Of a stretch of DNA of 64,000 nt, positions 16,382 through 29,776 are shown in pieces. Location of the stretch: the NCBI GenBank assembly GCA_001771815.1, contig MEPU01000006.1:1-64000 (forward strand), in the 5' to 3' direction. The notes beneath the pieces were generated by a model, which was given only the letters and a program-made list of their open reading frames with translations, made no database searches and was not told the DNA's origin. The stretch is from Bdellovibrionales bacterium RIFCSPHIGHO2_01_FULL_40_29 (GTDB taxonomy: Bacteria > Bdellovibrionota > Bdellovibrionia > Bdellovibrionales > Bdellovibrionaceae). Every line of letters begins with the position of its first letter. Position 1 is the first letter of the stretch. The position numbers were made by a program, and so were the translations under genes.

Positions 16382-17539
16382 TTATGCTGGGCCCTTGTAG
16401 CAACGATACTTTACTTTTACTGGAATTCCCTCAGAACCGCGCTGGAAAACAATTCTTTGATTGCCATCCCAAGTGTATGGAACAGTCTGATTTGAATTAC
16501 TGACTCGCTCAACTGTTGGTGGCTCTGATGGCTGACATGACAACGGATACGAACGCGCCGCTTCAGAAATACTCGTCGCAATTGTTGTAAAATGTTGAGT
16601 GTAATTTGATTGGCAAATATTCAACCACTGTCCACGCGGACGTGGATTATTATCGATATCCTTAGCTGCAGATGCTGAAATTGCAGCGTACTCTGATCCA
16701 ATGGCAGCACCGACAGCACTTACATTCTGTTGATCTTTAATTTGATTACTCTGAATATTCTTACAGCTGTTGTCTCGAACAATAATAGAATTAAAATCCC
16801 AATACTTTGTTGGATATGTTGTATTCATCATATCGATAAATGATGTACTTCGGCCCGCATGCTCATTTTCATCTGAAATTACAATAATGCTTAAGTTTGC
16901 ATCTGCACGAACAAAGCTTTCCGTATTCTCAGACAGAACAAGACTTGCTGTTGCAATACCTTGCTCATCCGGGCTAGGACAATTTATATAATATCCACTT
17001 TGATAACGATCATCAGATCTCCACTGAGGACCATAATTATTAATCGCTCCTCGAATAAAATTTTCACATGCTAAAGTTTCAGGTCTTGCAATTGCCTGAT
17101 TGAACATTCCTACCCGATTTGAATCTAAATTTGAAAGAAAGCTTTTTCCATTCGCAAACGTAATAAACCGCTTAGACTGTGTTGCTGCTAAATCAGTCGT
17201 AATCACTGCAATTCGATAATCAATTTCGCGCGCATCCAAGTTCTCAACAAATGCACCAAACCGTGCTGCCATTTCCTTCTGTTCAAATGACATCGACGCC
17301 GAATTATCATCTACAAAAAGAATGTCAACTTTACCAGCCCCTACTTTGAAGGGTTCTTCGCGATGCTCATAACTATTGATAACTACACATGTACTTGCAC
17401 CAGAAGAAATACAACCACCAGAAGTTGTATTCGCAGATTCGAACTTAGTCGGTGAACAAGCAATCACCGCTCCAATAGAAAACCCGACAGATATTTGAAT
17501 AATAAAATTTGAATACTTACCTATCGACATCAGGCCCAT
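16382..17539 (-). CDS. Von Willebrand factor A-domain lipoprotein
   Basis: 385 residues with GAGGTGG as ribosome site. The lipoprotein signal ends in VIAC with C28 as the lipidated residue. The vWA domain starts at about residue 70 with VDILFVDDNSASMSF, which contains the MIDAS DxSxS, followed by the ISDENEHAG segment where a second metal ligand sits. The C-terminus (PPTVERVSNSNQTVPYTWDGNQRIVF) is unlike the vWA core. Such proteins are common outer-membrane or periplasmic adhesive proteins in predatory bacteria; the partner is unknown. Confidence 0.8.
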   Translation of the reverse strand: MGLMSIGKYSNFIIQISVGFSIGAVIACSPTKFESANTTSGGCISSGASTCVVINSYEHREEPFKVGAGKVDILFVDDNSASMSFEQKEMAARFGAFVENLDAREIDYRIAVITTDLAATQSKRFITFANGKSFLSNLDSNRVGMFNQAIARPETLACENFIRGAINNYGPQWRSDDRYQSGYYINCPSPDEQGIATASLVLSENTESFVRADANLSIIVISDENEHAGRSTSFIDMMNTTYPTKYWDFNSIIVRDNSCKNIQSNQIKDQQNVSAVGAAIGSEYAAISASAAKDIDNNPRPRGQWLNICQSNYTQHFTTIATSISEAARSYPLSCQPSEPPTVERVSNSNQTVPYTWDGNQRIVFQRGSEGIPVKVKYRCYKGPA

Positions 17540-17646
17540 AAAACCACCTCTATGGCTTTATCATCAATAAGAATGCCTAATAAGAGTGACTTTAATTGAA
17601 TATGACTGAAGAAAGTGACAATTTTGTCGACATCATGACAAAAAAA

Positions 17647-17676
17647 AAGCCCGACTTAGCAAACTAAATCGGGCTT
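17647..17676 (-). terminator. Rho-independent terminator of the rRNA operon
   Basis: Minus-strand hairpin AAGCCCGATTTAG / CTAAGTCGGGCTT with a short loop, directly followed by a run of T. It lies 10 nt beyond the 5S 3' end. Confidence 0.9.
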
Positions 17677-17686
17677 AGAAAAAAGA

Positions 17687-17802
17687 GCTGGCATCGAGCT
17701 ACTCTCTCACACGATTGCTCGTGCAATACCATCGCCGCTAGAGAGCTTAACTTCTGAGTTCGGAATGGGATCAGGTGTGACATCTCTGCTATAAACACCA
17801 GC
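17687..17802 (-). rRNA. rrf: 5S rRNA
   Basis: About 116 nt. The 5' GCTGGTG pairs with the 3' end ATGCCAGC, and the conserved block CCGAACTCAGAAGTTAAGC is present on the minus strand. Last gene of the rRNA operon. Confidence 0.95.
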
Positions 17803-17826
17803 AAAAAAGTGTTTAAAATATTGAAA

Positions 17827-17864
17827 ATTGTTTTAATTGATTTTTAGCGAAGTAATTAGAATCT
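17827..17864 (-). repeat. 23S processing stem (partner arm 20821-20856)
   Basis: The sequence beyond the 23S 3' end is complementary to that before its 5' end: CGCTAAAAATCAATTAAAAC occurs on opposite strands in the two arms, with a shared AGATTCTA block. The stem encloses the 23S and is the expected RNase III processing site. Confidence 0.8.
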
Positions 17865-17888
17865 ACACAGAAAAAAATATTTTTTTAA

Positions 17889-20813
<2,925 letters not shown>

Positions 20814-20928
20814 AAAAATGAGATTCTATTAATCGCTAAAAATCAATTAAAACAATCAATCTATTCGAATTTCAAAGAACCAAAAACATAAAAAAACTAT
20901 AACAAATAATAAACTATAAACTTTGAGT

Positions 20929-21005
<77 letters not shown>

Positions 21006-21014
21006 AAACCTATA

Positions 21015-21053
21015 GTTCCTTCAAAACTAAATAGCTAAAAAAGATTTTGGAAC
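21015..21053 (-). repeat. 16S processing stem (partner arm 22678-22714)
   Basis: Arms flanking the 16S are inverted copies of about 37 nt. TTCCAAAATCTTTT, AGCTATT and AGTTTT blocks match with few mismatches. This is the usual RNase III stem that loops out the 16S. Confidence 0.8.
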
Positions 21054-21092
21054 TGACCTAGGAACAGTGAAACTCGAGGTTTCAAACTGTTA

Positions 21093-22605
<1,513 letters not shown>

Positions 22606-22732
22606 AAACTAAAAAAGTTTAATAATACTCTATTTTGTTTAAATTTGCGTAGATACAATTAAGTTCTACGACTTTAATTCCAAAATCTTTTAAGCTATTC
22701 AGTTTTCAAAGAACCTAAGTAAGGAAGTCTGT

Positions 22733-22759
22733 TCTATACAAACCGATTTCCCCGGTCAA
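22733..22759 (-). promoter_or_regulatory. Probable rRNA promoter between tRNA-Ala and 16S
   Basis: Minus strand: TTGACC (22754-22759), 15 nt, TATAGA (22733-22738), close to the processing-stem arm. The spacing is short. It would let the 16S-23S-5S unit be made without tRNA-Ala. An A+T-rich palindrome (AAATTATTT/AAATAATTT) lies between tRNA-Ala and this site. Confidence 0.45.
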
Positions 22760-22808
22760 CCCTTTTTTTAAATTATTTTAAATAATTTTTAAAAGTCTGA
22801 CTAAAGTT

Positions 22809-22884
<76 letters not shown>

Positions 22885-22903
22885 AAAAAATATTTGTTCG
22901 AGA

Positions 22904-22932
22904 TTTATTGTCTTTTTTAAAAATTACGTCAA
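22904..22932 (-). promoter_or_regulatory. Promoter upstream of tRNA-Ala
   Basis: Minus strand: TTGACG (22927-22932), 17 nt, AATAAA (22904-22909), placing a start about 13 nt before the tRNA 5' end. It may serve tRNA-Ala alone or the whole rRNA operon. Confidence 0.5.
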
Positions 22933-22998
22933 TGGAATATTTAATTTTTCTTATAACCGCTGAATGTTAAGTCACTTGCATGTCAAAAGTATCTAAAA

Positions 22999-23517
22999 TT
23001 AAGCAGCAAATGCTGATGCGTTGAGCATAATGCTGGAAAACCATTTCTTTTCTGCAGACATTTGGAACCCAATATTCTCGGCTCCGATCATAATACTTTG
23101 ATAAACTTTTTTCAAAACTTCGATTTCTGCCTTAGAATCAGGCGCTTCATCACTATCAAAGAGCTGCTCGATGGCATTTGAAACACTTTTTAGATCAACC
23201 GTTGTTACAACTCGAGGGATTCTGGTCGCATCAAAGCCCATTATCTCATGAGGTTTGAATCCAATCAGCGAATGAGTCACAAGAATTTTCGCTCCGGAAC
23301 TGAAATTGATTTGTAAGAATGGTGATCCATCCAAATCCTGCCGTGATAAAACTTTTTCGATTTCATCTTTTTTGATTTTCAAATTTTTTTGATCTTCAAC
23401 TTGTTTTATCTCGAGAATGTCGTCGGCAAAAGTAAATTTGTATTGCGCCTTTTTCTCTAGGAAATTCAATATTTCATTCATACTCTGAGAAGATGCGGCT
23501 TCGTTTTGTTTCTTCAA
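22999..23517 (-). CDS. Hypothetical protein
   Basis: 172 residues, no signal or membrane segment, charged and mixed alpha/beta in appearance. The N-terminal half alternates short strands with Lys/Asp/Glu-rich helices (LEIKQVEDQKNLKIKKDEIEKVL); the second half has GFKPHEIMGFDATRIPRVVTTVDLKSV and ends NASAFAA. I recognise no family. It is divergent from the small cupin-like gene and upstream of the rRNA operon with no link visible. Confidence 0.6.
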   Translation of the reverse strand: MKKQNEAASSQSMNEILNFLEKKAQYKFTFADDILEIKQVEDQKNLKIKKDEIEKVLSRQDLDGSPFLQINFSSGAKILVTHSLIGFKPHEIMGFDATRIPRVVTTVDLKSVSNAIEQLFDSDEAPDSKAEIEVLKKVYQSIMIGAENIGFQMSAEKKWFSSIMLNASAFAA

Positions 23518-23602
23518 GGTGCCTCCGATAGTTTTTTATCGACGATTTGCAGTGGTGACTTTAAATTATTTTTGTCTCAAAGTAGGACAAGAGGACATTT
23601 TT

Positions 23603-23905
23603 ATGAAAATTACCCGTTGGACAGCACAGTTGGACCCGAAAAAAGAAATTATTCATCAGCTCTTTCAGGCTGAAGGGCTGGATGGCACTGAGGTGACTGT
23701 TGAATCTGGAAAAAAAATGGCGAACTTACGCACAAATATGCGCGAAATTATTCAAGTGCTCGTTGGCGAGCTTATTTTTAATTTATCTGGAAACCAATTT
23801 GTCTTGCGTGCTGGAGATAAGTTGGAAATGGCTTCGAATACCCTTTATTCCTACAGCAATATGCGCGCTGAGAGCTGTCAGTTTTTGACAGCTCAAATCA
23901 TTTAG
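23603..23905 (+). CDS. Small cupin-like protein
   Basis: 100 residues from the ATG at 23603, chosen over upstream in-frame codons because GAGGAC stands just before it. The pattern VLVGELIFNLSGNQFVLRAGDKLEMASNTLYSY matches the second half of a cupin barrel (G.....G....l..GD...iP). The metal-binding histidines of classic cupins are missing. It stops 1 nt before the stop of the convergent pilQ gene. Confidence 0.65.
   Translation: MKITRWTAQLDPKKEIIHQLFQAEGLDGTEVTVESGKKMANLRTNMREIIQVLVGELIFNLSGNQFVLRAGDKLEMASNTLYSYSNMRAESCQFLTAQII
23872..23894. terminator. Stem-loop between convergent genes
   Basis: GAGCTGTCA and TGACAGCTC form a perfect 9-bp stem with a 5-nt loop, inside the last codons of the cupin-like gene and about 12 nt beyond pilQ on the other strand. 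There is no U-tract on either side, so it may protect 3' ends more than terminate. Confidence 0.45.
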
Positions 23906-23906
23906 A

Positions 23907-26123
23907 TCATTCTATTGTTGAGGTGGCCGCAGGGTCACCCAATACCGGTTTCAGAATTCGTGGAGTGACAAAAATAACAAGTTCATTCTTATTCTTCGTC
24001 TTTGTCTGACCTCGAAATAAAGTTCCAAAAATGGGGATATCTTTGAAAAACGGAATCCCTGCTGTTGACTCAAATGCGTCAGCTTGAAAGATTCCCCCAA
24101 TAACCGCTGTTTGACCGCTACGAACGATCACTTTTGTTTTTGCATTTCGTTTTTCAATTTCAGCCGATGTCGTTGAACCAGGAAATGAACGCTCAATCGC
24201 CAGATCCATAACAACAGTTCCTTCATTGGACACCTGAGGAGTCACTTCTAGACTGACTCCGACTGGCAATGATTCCATGGTGGACGTGATGGCTCCTGTG
24301 TCTGGGCTGACTGTTGTTGAACGAATAATCGAAACATTCACCGTCTGAGCAATTGTGGCGCGTTGGTTTGTCAGTACTGAAATCCGAGGCGCCGATAACA
24401 CGCGCAACTTATCTTCTTTTTCACCCAAAGAGAGTTGTGCTGTCAAATTACCTAAATCTCCGGGGCGACCGACACTACCGATACCGACAACTGGATTAAA
24501 AATAGTGCTGCTCATTCCAGAGAGAAAACTGAGAGACGGACGGATGACATTTCCAGTTGGGGCGCCATCAGCAGCACCCAAAGCTGGAGTACCCCAACTG
24601 ACACCCATGGAATGGACGAACTTCTCTTGAGCCTCGACCACTTTACCTTCGATTAAAACTTGCTGAGGTTGAGAATCCAATGCCGCAATCAGTTTTTCAA
24701 CTTTTGCCATATTTGTATTGGTCTCGGTCACGATCAATGAACTTGTTCTGAGATCCGAAATCACTTTTCCACGCGATAGGGCCTGAGAAATTTGCCCGGT
24801 GGCTGATATTGTTGTATTGGCAATGAATTCTTTGATCTTTTTTTCGAGCTCAGTAATATCCGCATAGCCAATGAAAAACCGTCTGACCATAAGAGGCTCA
24901 CTGCTGAGCTTGGAGTCTTTTAGTTTAATAGCTTCTTCTTCTTCACGTGTCAGAGTCGCAATAGAGCCCACTCGAATCACATTTCCCTGTCGCTTGTACC
25001 CTAATTTTTTAGTTTTCAAAATAAGAACAAACGCCTGATCCCAAGGAACTTGACGGAGCTTGAGAGTCACATCTCCCGTCACATCTTCATCCACTATTAA
25101 ATTCACTCCGCTTTCATCCGAAATAAATTTAAAGGCCTCATTGATATCAAGCTTGACGGCTTCAATCGAAATTTTCTTTCCATAAAATTTATTATTGCTG
25201 GCCATAAAGTCTTCGAGACTTTGTGAATCCATAATACCTGCAGATGTTAAATCAGCATTCACATCATGAACTTGAGCTGCCATCGGCTCCGATTCCGTTG
25301 ACGTCTGTTGTGACTCTGAGCTCCCTCCTGTGTCCGATACAGATCCGGACGAACTTGCTCCTGCGTACGATGGATTTCCAGATCCAACAATCAATAGAGA
25401 ATTCCCTTCCGGCTGGACTAATGGTTCTGGTGAACCAGGTCGCAATTGGATAACAAATCGAGCCACTTTTGATTTTGATTTTTGATAAATATCCACAGAG
25501 CCAATCGATGATGCCATATCTTTTGTATTCAAACTGCGCTTTAGCTTGGAAGGAACTATCGAATTTTGAACTTCAACCACCAATTGATTTGTGGCTGAAT
25601 TCATTCGAGTCGTAAACTGTATTGGCTGAGTTGAGTTGATCACAACTGTTCCTCCACTTTGATTTCCTTGGTACTGCAGTGAACTGATTTCTCCAATCGT
25701 CGTCGAAGAGGTTTCGGCAACAGATGGGTCTAACGCTTCGGCAGGCGGAGCAACATCTGCAGCGACCTCCGGAGCTGGAATATCCATGCTTGGTGAGGTT
25801 TCCATTGGTGGCGCTTCCGCAATCGGCTCTGGCGGAGGAGGCTCGGCAGCAGGCGTTTCAGCTGCCGCTATAGAATCCAATTCATTTTCAAGAGCACTCT
25901 CGTTGGAGGCGCTTGCATCAGCCGATTCCGCAGGTGCGGATTCGCTTTCGTCAAACTCTGCGAATTCATCCGCTTCACTCAAAGATAAATCAGACTCTGC
26001 CGATGCAATTTCTGAATCAATTGAAAATTCATTCTCATCGACCGATTTGTTTTTAGCTGTACAAGAAAAAAACACCACTACGATAGCTGAATAAAACAAA
26101 CCCCATTTTAATGTCTTCATCAA
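23907..26123 (-). CDS. pilQ: Type IV pilus secretin PilQ
   Basis: 738 residues; forms the outer-membrane pore for the pilus. The N-terminus ends in FFSC (C21), so it may be a lipoprotein. Residues 27-145 are a long Ala/Glu/Ser/Pro-rich acidic stretch. An AMIN domain (about 150-250), a linker, an STN-like domain (about 315-385: EAVKLDINEAFKFISDESG), a secretin N1 domain (about 410-500) and the secretin core (about 555-730, with VPFFKDIPIFGTLF-type signature GIPFFKDIPIFGTLFRG) follow. Last gene of pilMNOPQ. The acidic stretch is unusually long for the family. Confidence 0.95.
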   Translation of the reverse strand: MMKTLKWGLFYSAIVVVFFSCTAKNKSVDENEFSIDSEIASAESDLSLSEADEFAEFDESESAPAESADASASNESALENELDSIAAAETPAAEPPPPEPIAEAPPMETSPSMDIPAPEVAADVAPPAEALDPSVAETSSTTIGEISSLQYQGNQSGGTVVINSTQPIQFTTRMNSATNQLVVEVQNSIVPSKLKRSLNTKDMASSIGSVDIYQKSKSKVARFVIQLRPGSPEPLVQPEGNSLLIVGSGNPSYAGASSSGSVSDTGGSSESQQTSTESEPMAAQVHDVNADLTSAGIMDSQSLEDFMASNNKFYGKKISIEAVKLDINEAFKFISDESGVNLIVDEDVTGDVTLKLRQVPWDQAFVLILKTKKLGYKRQGNVIRVGSIATLTREEEEAIKLKDSKLSSEPLMVRRFFIGYADITELEKKIKEFIANTTISATGQISQALSRGKVISDLRTSSLIVTETNTNMAKVEKLIAALDSQPQQVLIEGKVVEAQEKFVHSMGVSWGTPALGAADGAPTGNVIRPSLSFLSGMSSTIFNPVVGIGSVGRPGDLGNLTAQLSLGEKEDKLRVLSAPRISVLTNQRATIAQTVNVSIIRSTTVSPDTGAITSTMESLPVGVSLEVTPQVSNEGTVVMDLAIERSFPGSTTSAEIEKRNAKTKVIVRSGQTAVIGGIFQADAFESTAGIPFFKDIPIFGTLFRGQTKTKNKNELVIFVTPRILKPVLGDPAATSTIE

Positions 26124-26147
26124 TCCTCCTTGACTGATAAACTCGAA

Positions 26148-26624
26148 CTATTTTTTCAATCGAATCACTTTGGGTGTATCATTTTCTAAAACGATAACTG
26201 AACCCTCTCGAACCGATTTCACTCGTCCTTCTTTATTACCAACTCTATCATTTATCTTAATGACATGAACCCCATTTTGCTTGTCCCGAATGAGTGCCTT
26301 TGGATTTTTCACATCCCAAATGATTCCCACCAAAGTGTAGTCAGTCACTGCCCATCGTCGTATTGGCTCGACCGTATCATCAATGGTATTTGCTGCTTCA
26401 GCGAGTGGTTTAGCAGAGAGCTTATCAATCAGGTACTGAGGAAGACGAAAAGGATCTCGCTTAAATGCATCCGCTGGAATCGCGCCTTGATGTGGAGGCG
26501 TTACACTCTGCGAAACCTCAGCCTGAGGCGGGGGTACTGTTTTCTCTGCTTGAGGTTCCCCCTCTTGTGCAAGCAACGGTGGAACATTCAGACAAAAAAG
26601 AAGAGCAAAAAGCCACTGCTTCAT
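26148..26624 (-). CDS. pilP: Pilus assembly lipoprotein PilP
   Basis: 158 residues. Signal peptide to about residue 20 (PPLLAQ). Proline-rich segment (22-48), then the family's FKRDPFRLPQ and a small beta domain with YTLVGIIWDVKNPKALIRD and RVGNKEGRVKSV. It links the PilN/PilO inner-membrane complex to PilQ in the periplasm. Lacks a clear lipobox cysteine. Overlaps pilO by 4 nt. Confidence 0.92.
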   Translation of the reverse strand: MKQWLFALLFCLNVPPLLAQEGEPQAEKTVPPPQAEVSQSVTPPHQGAIPADAFKRDPFRLPQYLIDKLSAKPLAEAANTIDDTVEPIRRWAVTDYTLVGIIWDVKNPKALIRDKQNGVHVIKINDRVGNKEGRVKSVREGSVIVLENDTPKVIRLKK

Positions 26625-27214
26625 TTTGCCACCTGAGCCTGTTTGAAACCGATCACTTCGCCTCGAAATTTTATTTGAGGATCCATTATCTGCGATGGAT
26701 CTCGATCAATTGTGAAGTTGCGGATCTTAATGATTTTTTCTTCATTAGCAAGATTCTCAATAAACTGCACGAATCGATTAAATGGACCATCCATAGAAAG
26801 ATCGAATACAACCTCTTCGACACTCTCTGAACCAACCATATTGGAATCTTTTCTTGTTGCATCTTTTTTTCGAGATAATGATGTGATAGTAATTCCGGCT
26901 TTGTTTGCAGCCACATTCACAAGTCCAATCATTTCAGTATCCAAAAGTTCGTTTGGAAGCTTGGCCTTCACAACTTGTAAATCACGCGCAAGTGCAGCTA
27001 AGTTAGCCCGCATCTCGTCCTCGCGACGGATAGTGACTTCGGTATCTTTTTTCTTTGCTTCCTCAGCGGCTTGCTGTGCCTTCAGGTTACTGAATTCAGT
27101 TTGAAGCGTTTCTCCAGAATTAAAATACATCATATAATAAAGCGCTGTGATAACGAGTGATACAAAAAGCACTTTTGCAGCCTGAAGTTGCGCAACTATT
27201 CTCAGGTACTTCAT
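26621..27214 (-). CDS. pilO: Pilus alignment protein PilO
   Basis: 197 residues. One N-terminal membrane helix (about 15-32: VLFVSLVITALYYMMYF), a coiled coil (40-80) and a ferredoxin-like periplasmic domain ending in VIGFKQ. Pairs with PilN in the inner-membrane alignment complex. Overlaps both neighbours by 4 nt. Confidence 0.93.
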   Translation of the reverse strand: MKYLRIVAQLQAAKVLFVSLVITALYYMMYFNSGETLQTEFSNLKAQQAAEEAKKKDTEVTIRREDEMRANLAALARDLQVVKAKLPNELLDTEMIGLVNVAANKAGITITSLSRKKDATRKDSNMVGSESVEEVVFDLSMDGPFNRFVQFIENLANEEKIIKIRNFTIDRDPSQIMDPQIKFRGEVIGFKQAQVAK

Positions 27215-27825
27215 TGAGCCCCCGATCCTGTGACAAAGTTGGCTTTTACATTAAACAATGTCGTGGTGACTCCGCTGGCAATTACATTAGGTCGAATTTC
27301 TTGATTTGTTGGAGACACCGCTGATAAAAATTGTGCGTTGGATAAATTTTCTAAAAACTTCGTAATGTCCTGAGAAACATCACCCTCAGCACTGATGGAT
27401 AACTCTGTCCCGCGAAGTTCTAACTTATTGATCCAAACACTCTCGGGAGTGAACTCTTGCAAGTACGAAAATAGTTTATGCTCATTGGCTTTTTCGTCTG
27501 AAATCTTTCGCATAAATCCCATTTGATCATTCAATCGGACCTGATCTTGCTCGTACCGTCGGATTTCTTCAGCCAGATTTTTTTTCTTGCTGTTGAACAA
27601 ACGAAGATCTTCTAAAACTTGTTGTTTTTGTGCAATCTGAGCTTGAAGCTGTGGAATACTTGAACTCTCGTAGAAATAAAGCCCCAATGGTCCAATAATA
27701 AAAGCAATAAATCGTTTTGAAAACTCAAGATAGATCTCTCTTCTTTCATCAGATTGGACATACTGAATGTCATCAGTCTGCTCCCCTCCCGTAGAAAATG
27801 ATTTCAAGAGATTAATACGAATCAT
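27211..27825 (-). CDS. pilN: Pilus assembly protein PilN
   Basis: 204 residues. The cytoplasmic N-terminus MIRINLL is the conserved PilM-binding peptide. A membrane helix at about 34-50, a coiled coil (56-105) and a periplasmic alpha/beta domain follow (VWINKLELRG). Overlaps pilM and pilO by 4 nt. Confidence 0.94.
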   Translation of the reverse strand: MIRINLLKSFSTGGEQTDDIQYVQSDERREIYLEFSKRFIAFIIGPLGLYFYESSSIPQLQAQIAQKQQVLEDLRLFNSKKKNLAEEIRRYEQDQVRLNDQMGFMRKISDEKANEHKLFSYLQEFTPESVWINKLELRGTELSISAEGDVSQDITKFLENLSNAQFLSAVSPTNQEIRPNVIASGVTTTLFNVKANFVTGSGAQ

Positions 27826-28871
27826 TTTTCACCCATTTTACGAAGAGCCAATCCAAAGACCACCGACACAAATGGTGCCACTTGCTGCATATAAGTCCCC
27901 GAGAGGGAGCTGTTTCTAGGATGAATATTAATAAATGGATTTAAAGGCTCAAAAGACAATTTTAAAGAATCTGATAAATGATCAATAAGACCAGCCGTCA
28001 AACTGGCCCCTCCTGTGTGGTAGGCCCTGGCAATGGAAAGTCCATTCGAAGTGGCCGCATAAAAATCAATGCTATTTCGAATTTCTTCGGTGACATAATC
28101 CAACGCGATATTCATAAACGTTCGAGTTTCTTCGGGAGCTTCTTGCTGACTTTGAGTGATCTTTAATGATTCGGCCTCGTCAAAGGTAACCCCCATGTTT
28201 TTACAGATCTCATTCGTGAAATGAAATCCACCAACAGGAATATCGCGCGAAAAAATAACTTCACCTTGGTAGAGAACTAAAAAATTTGTCAAAGTGGAGC
28301 CAAAGTTAAATACGGCAATGGGCTCAGAGGTTTTACCATAATTAATTTCGAAAACATTCGCCAGCGCCAAACTATTCACATCAAGAATAGCAGGCTTAAG
28401 ACCCGCCTGCTGTACAGATTGCAAATAATTGAGAATAAATTCATTTTGCGCTGCAACGATCAGTAAATCCATATTTTCTGGAGATCCTGATTTAAAAGAA
28501 AGCTTATGGTAATCAATTGTGACCTGACTGATATCAAATGGTAAATACTGAGCTGCTTCATAGCGAACCTGCTCCAATATATTTTTGCTATCGACCTCAG
28601 GCATTGAAATTTTCTTTACGATAACTGCCGTTCCCGATAATCCAATGCAGGTTTGCTTATTCTTAAAGCCTTTTTCTTTGTAAATGGATTTAATCGATTC
28701 AGCCACAAGCAATGGATCAGTGATCTCACCATTACTCAGAGCTGATGGGGGGCTTTGAATGAATGCAAAATTATCGATCGTCGCTCCCGTATTCGTGAGC
28801 GTCAATTCTGCAAGCTTAATGGAACTGGACCCAATATCTAGGCCCAAAATCTTCTTTGATGAAAAAAACAT
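27822..28871 (-). CDS. pilM: Pilus assembly ATPase-like protein PilM
   Basis: 349 residues. Actin-like fold: KKILGLDIGSSSIKLAEL (phosphate 1), VFNFGSTLTNFLVL (phosphate 2) and YHTGGASLTAGLIDHL (adenosine). It binds the N-terminus of PilN in the cytoplasm. I choose the ATG at 28871 over one at 28925 because the promoter -35 box covers the latter and transcription would start after it. Confidence 0.94.
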   Translation of the reverse strand: MFFSSKKILGLDIGSSSIKLAELTLTNTGATIDNFAFIQSPPSALSNGEITDPLLVAESIKSIYKEKGFKNKQTCIGLSGTAVIVKKISMPEVDSKNILEQVRYEAAQYLPFDISQVTIDYHKLSFKSGSPENMDLLIVAAQNEFILNYLQSVQQAGLKPAILDVNSLALANVFEINYGKTSEPIAVFNFGSTLTNFLVLYQGEVIFSRDIPVGGFHFTNEICKNMGVTFDEAESLKITQSQQEAPEETRTFMNIALDYVTEEIRNSIDFYAATSNGLSIARAYHTGGASLTAGLIDHLSDSLKLSFEPLNPFINIHPRNSSLSGTYMQQVAPFVSVVFGLALRKMGEK

Positions 28872-28895
28872 GATGAGATTCAACTCCCCGATTTC

Positions 28896-28925
28896 ATTAT
28901 GAGATCTGGGCCGAAGGTCTGTCAA
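28896..28925 (-). promoter_or_regulatory. Promoter of pilMNOPQ
   Basis: Minus strand: TTGACA (28920-28925), 18 nt, CATAAT (28896-28901), with eleven of twelve consensus positions. Transcription would begin near 28889, leaving a leader of about 18 nt with GGGGAG before the pilM ATG. Confidence 0.75.
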
Positions 28926-28987
28926 AGAGAAGGCCTACCGAAGTCCAGAAGACCTGAAATTAAATTGAACTTAAAATCCAATAAGCA

Positions 28988-29776
28988 CTAGGGAATTTGT
29001 GGAAAGAACAAATCTATATACCAAATCCCCACAGACTTAAGTCCAAGCAAGTAAAGCATGGCCCCCATAGCTAGAAAGGGGCCAAAGGGAATCATGGTCT
29101 TTAAGCCATCCTCGTTCTTACGAGAAACAATCAGACCAACAACGCTGCCAACAATGGACGAGGACAGAATCACAAATGGTATAGCCTTCCACCCTAAGAG
29201 GGCCCCCAACCAAGCCAGTAATTTAATGTCGCCGCCACCTAGACCATCTCGACCCGTAAATACAAAGTAGACATAAGCCACCAGCCAAAGAATTCCACCA
29301 CCAAATAAAACTCCCAAAAAAGATTCTAAAAATTCGCGTTCAGGGTTTATGGCCGCCCCGAGAAGACCAATAACAATTCCACCCAGTGTGATTTCATCCG
29401 GTAAAATCATATGATCCAAATCGATAAAGCTGGCGGTGACCAATCCAAAAACCAGAATAAAGTATTCAAAGGTCAACCATGTGACACCATAGACATAAAC
29501 CACCGCCGCAAAAAGCAAACCCATGATCAATTCAACAAGCGGATAACGTTTTGAAATAGGAGCTTGGCACTGACCGCATCGCCCTTGTAAAAAAAAGTAA
29601 GAAAAAATGGGGATATTCTGAAACCAAGGAATTGTTTTAAGACATGTCTGGCAGCGACTTCGTCCTAAAATAGATTCACCGGCGGGAATTCGATAAATTA
29701 AAACATTCGAAAAACTTCCAAAAATAGCTCCAAACAGAAACGCAAAACAGATTTCAAAGTAAAAAAGATTAGACAA
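28988..29776 (-). CDS. pilD: Prepilin peptidase and N-methylase PilD
   Basis: 262 residues with about eight membrane helices. Two zinc-type CxxC pairs (CQTC and CGQC) lie in the N-terminal cytoplasmic loop, the methylase part. The aspartyl protease residues lie in FIDLDHMILPD and GLGGGDIKLL. It cleaves and methylates type IV prepilins and pseudopilins. Its start overlaps the end of the ABC permease gene by 8 nt, so it is probably read with the transporter genes rather than with pilM. Confidence 0.95.
   Translation of the reverse strand: MSNLFYFEICFAFLFGAIFGSFSNVLIYRIPAGESILGRSRCQTCLKTIPWFQNIPIFSYFFLQGRCGQCQAPISKRYPLVELIMGLLFAAVVYVYGVTWLTFEYFILVFGLVTASFIDLDHMILPDEITLGGIVIGLLGAAINPEREFLESFLGVLFGGGILWLVAYVYFVFTGRDGLGGGDIKLLAWLGALLGWKAIPFVILSSSIVGSVVGLIVSRKNEDGLKTMIPFGPFLAMGAMLYLLGLKSVGIWYIDLFFPQIP

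Noticed and set aside
28872-28925. Longer pilM start at 28925
   Set aside because: The -35 and -10 boxes lie within this segment, so it would not be in the transcript.
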